In this document: positions 20,941 through 22,300 of the stretch, piece after piece
Layout of the letters: every line of letters begins with the position of its first letter
Numbering within the stretch: the stretch's first letter is position 1
NCBI GenBank assembly: GCA_030672315.1
Contig: DAOVGQ010000048.1
Span: 1 to 22,300 of the forward strand
Reading direction: 5' to 3'
From: Candidatus Aenigmatarchaeota archaeon
Lineage (GTDB): Archaea > Aenigmatarchaeota > Aenigmatarchaeia > QMZP01
Length of the DNA: 22,300 bases
The notes under the pieces: model-generated
What the model saw: the letters and a program-made list of their open reading frames with translations, nothing else
Database searches by the model: none
Told to the model about the DNA's origin: nothing
Translations under genes and position numbers: made by a program

Positions 20941-21104
20941 TGTTTTGCATGTTTTTCCGTACACACTTGTTACCTAAGGTAACTCCCTGCGAAGCAGTGG
21001 ATTGGGAAAAACTAATACTCGTTACAGTTATCCTGCTACATTGTTATCTGGCGTGATAGCTAACAGTAAAAGGGGCTGGTGTTTTTCGTTAACGTTTTGC
21101 AGAA

Positions 21105-21127
21105 GGCGGTAGCCTCTCGTAAAAAGG
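21105..21127. repeat. Hairpin-plus-tail motif, copy 3
   Basis: GGC-GGTA-GCC followed by TCTCGTAAAAAGG, 188 nt after copy 2 in the same orientation. Confidence 0.55.
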
Positions 21128-21147
21128 TTAAAAATAAAGAAAGGGGA

Positions 21148-21162
21148 GGGGGTATAACCCCC
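21148..21162 (-). terminator. Terminator hairpin of the S-layer gene
   Basis: GGGGG and CCCCC form a 5-bp stem with a 5-nt loop, 27 nt past the S-layer stop codon. On the minus strand it is followed by a pyrimidine/T-rich run (CCCCTTTCTTTATTTTT). Confidence 0.6.
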
Positions 21163-21188
21163 ATTTTATATTTGCTGGTTTGTCTGGC

Positions 21189-22300
21189 TTAGACCTCGTA
21201 GCTCATTGTTCCAGCCAGGACCTTTGCTGCAAGAGCGCGTGTGTCATCGGCTGTGTATCCTGCAACTACCAAGGCCTTCTGCCCTGAACCGAATGCGTCT
21301 GTGTACTCCTTTATGATGCCTTCGCTGAGGCCCTCAAAGGGAGCGGCACAGTGGTCAGCCTCACCAGGCTTCCACTCTGTTGACACCTCCATCAGGGTAG
21401 CAACCAGCGAGTTGGCGCACGGACCACCGACCAGGATGACATCCCTGTTAAGGGTTGCTGGGGTTGATATCTCGTTTGCTAGCTTTGCAACCGGAGTGGT
21501 TATCTGGTAGGCTACTTGGACCGTTCCTGCCTCTCCGGCAAATCCGAAGACTGGATTGGAACCAATACCCACTGCCATGATAACCTGGGTGTCGGGGTAG
21601 TACACATCTACGGTTCCCTGGTCATCCGAGTTCTTGTATACCATGGCGCCGTATCTGTCACCTGCAACGTCGATGTCGCTGTCCGATGTGCTGAGGTATG
21701 ACGGGCTTGTAGCACATGATAAGATTGGTGTATTGCTGCCAGTGTCTATGGTTATGCCGTCAGAGTTGTCGCTGGCCTCGACTATCACAATATTATGTGT
21801 ATCGCTGCCTGAGAGGTCCTCGCCCTCTTCCTCGACTATTCCTATCGCAGGTCCGCTAACAGACTCTATGGTAATGAAACCCGTTGTTGCATTTTCATAG
21901 GTGTATGCAATATTGGTGCCTGTTAACAGGGTGCTTGACACATTGGAGAGTTCCACTTCGATTCCCAGTATCTCGTATGTTCCTGACTCAGTCTGTCCTA
22001 TTGTTATGTTGTTCAGGAAGGCCACTTCTGCGTCCTTTGCTGCGGTGATTGTCGGGAATATTGTGGTCACGTCACCTACATCAACACCTGCCTCTGGAGC
22101 TACTGCGTTGGTTCCCCATACCACTGCCATCACATCAGGACTTGGGTTGGCGTTTGACCAGAAGACATAGGTCTTCCCGTCAATGACCTTTGTTCCGTTG
22201 AAGACGCCAGAGTCGGTACCTGTCTCGGTCATGCGTACCTCGTAGCTTGTTCCTGAGAACACATCCTTCAGTGTCAGGGTTCCATCTGATGCATCACCTA
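21189..22300 (-). CDS. S-layer protein, 3' part (truncated at window edge)
   Basis: About 370 residues are visible and the frame stays open to the right edge, so the start lies outside. The protein is rich in Thr, Ser, Asp and Gly and poor in Lys, as expected of a secreted surface protein. The C-terminal part (PVAKLANEISTPATLNRD, then VILVGGPCANSLVATLM, then QKALVVAGYTADDTRALAAKVL) matches the archaeal S-layer C-terminal domain seen in methanococcal-type S-layer proteins. It makes the two-dimensional protein coat of the cell. Two Cys (in GGPCAN and DHCAAP) and one in LSCATSP could form disulfides. There is no C-terminal TM anchor. A hairpin terminator follows. Confidence 0.88.
   Translation of the reverse strand, partial: GDASDGTLTLKDVFSGTSYEVRMTETGTDSGVFNGTKVIDGKTYVFWSNANPSPDVMAVVWGTNAVAPEAGVDVGDVTTIFPTITAAKDAEVAFLNNITIGQTESGTYEILGIEVELSNVSSTLLTGTNIAYTYENATTGFITIESVSGPAIGIVEEEGEDLSGSDTHNIVIVEASDNSDGITIDTGSNTPILSCATSPSYLSTSDSDIDVAGDRYGAMVYKNSDDQGTVDVYYPDTQVIMAVGIGSNPVFGFAGEAGTVQVAYQITTPVAKLANEISTPATLNRDVILVGGPCANSLVATLMEVSTEWKPGEADHCAAPFEGLSEGIIKEYTDAFGSGQKALVVAGYTADDTRALAAKVLAGTMSYEV

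Larger units (their letters stand above)
20893..21188. other. Structured intergenic region, no gene seen
   Basis: This 296-nt stretch between nurA and the S-layer gene holds two copies of a hairpin motif (20917-20940, 21105-21127), a 15-nt palindrome GTTACCTAAGGTAAC (20969-20983), a small hairpin CTGC-GAA-GCAG (20987-20997), and the S-layer terminator at 21148. The density of inverted repeats suggests a non-coding RNA or a mobile-element remnant. Confidence 0.45.

Noticed and set aside
1..22300. CRISPR array or insertion sequence
   Set aside because: No regularly spaced repeat array and no transposase or integrase gene is visible on either strand.

Overview
The window looks archaeal. It carries FEN-1 with a C-terminal PCNA-binding tail, the KEOPS subunit Kae1, NurA, an archaeal-type IleRS, an elongation-factor-like small protein and an archaeal S-layer C-terminal domain. 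Many genes have a TATA-like box centred about 25-26 nt before the start codon, so much of the transcription appears leaderless and monocistronic. Arg is mostly AGG and Ile often ATA in the core genes. A small-genome (DPANN-like) or euryarchaeal lineage is plausible, but the sequence alone does not fix the lineage.

Layout. 1-240: non-coding, highly structured, possibly an RNA gene running off the left edge. 284-2367: small wHTH protein, DJ-1/PfpI protein, a conserved archaeal protein with a possible SecB-like fold, acylphosphatase with a striking two-hairpin leader, and a small membrane protein. 2514-4750: zinc ribbon, an unrecognised 138-aa protein with bacterial-looking signals, FEN-1, and the EF-like protein divergent from FEN-1. 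4960-8371 (minus strand): an envelope cluster that looks bacterial, made of a beta-barrel resembling lipid A deacylase, a lipoprotein and a TPR lipoprotein, all with strong Shine-Dalgarno sites, with relics of a duplicated gene end between and beyond them. 8786-11195: aspartate aminotransferase, malate dehydrogenase and a two-TM protein, a possible oxaloacetate/aspartate pair. 11292-12276: Kae1, broken near its N-terminus by a 16-nt insertion. 12340-14241: an A/T-richer pair, a NYN-domain protein and a PurF-like protein that has lost both catalytic signatures but kept four cysteines in the positions of the PurF Fe-S ligands. 14399-17940: IleRS and a CDP-alcohol phosphatidyltransferase. 18138-19681: two small membrane proteins and a seven-repeat lipoprotein with a palindromic operator candidate. 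19816-20892: NurA. 20893-21188: structured non-coding DNA holding two copies of a hairpin motif that also occurs at 150-174. 21189-22300: 3' part of an S-layer gene.

The strongest leads are the PurF-like protein, the broken Kae1, the tandem covarying hairpins before acylphosphatase, the three-copy covarying hairpin motif, and the bacterial-type outer-membrane cluster inside an archaeal neighbourhood.
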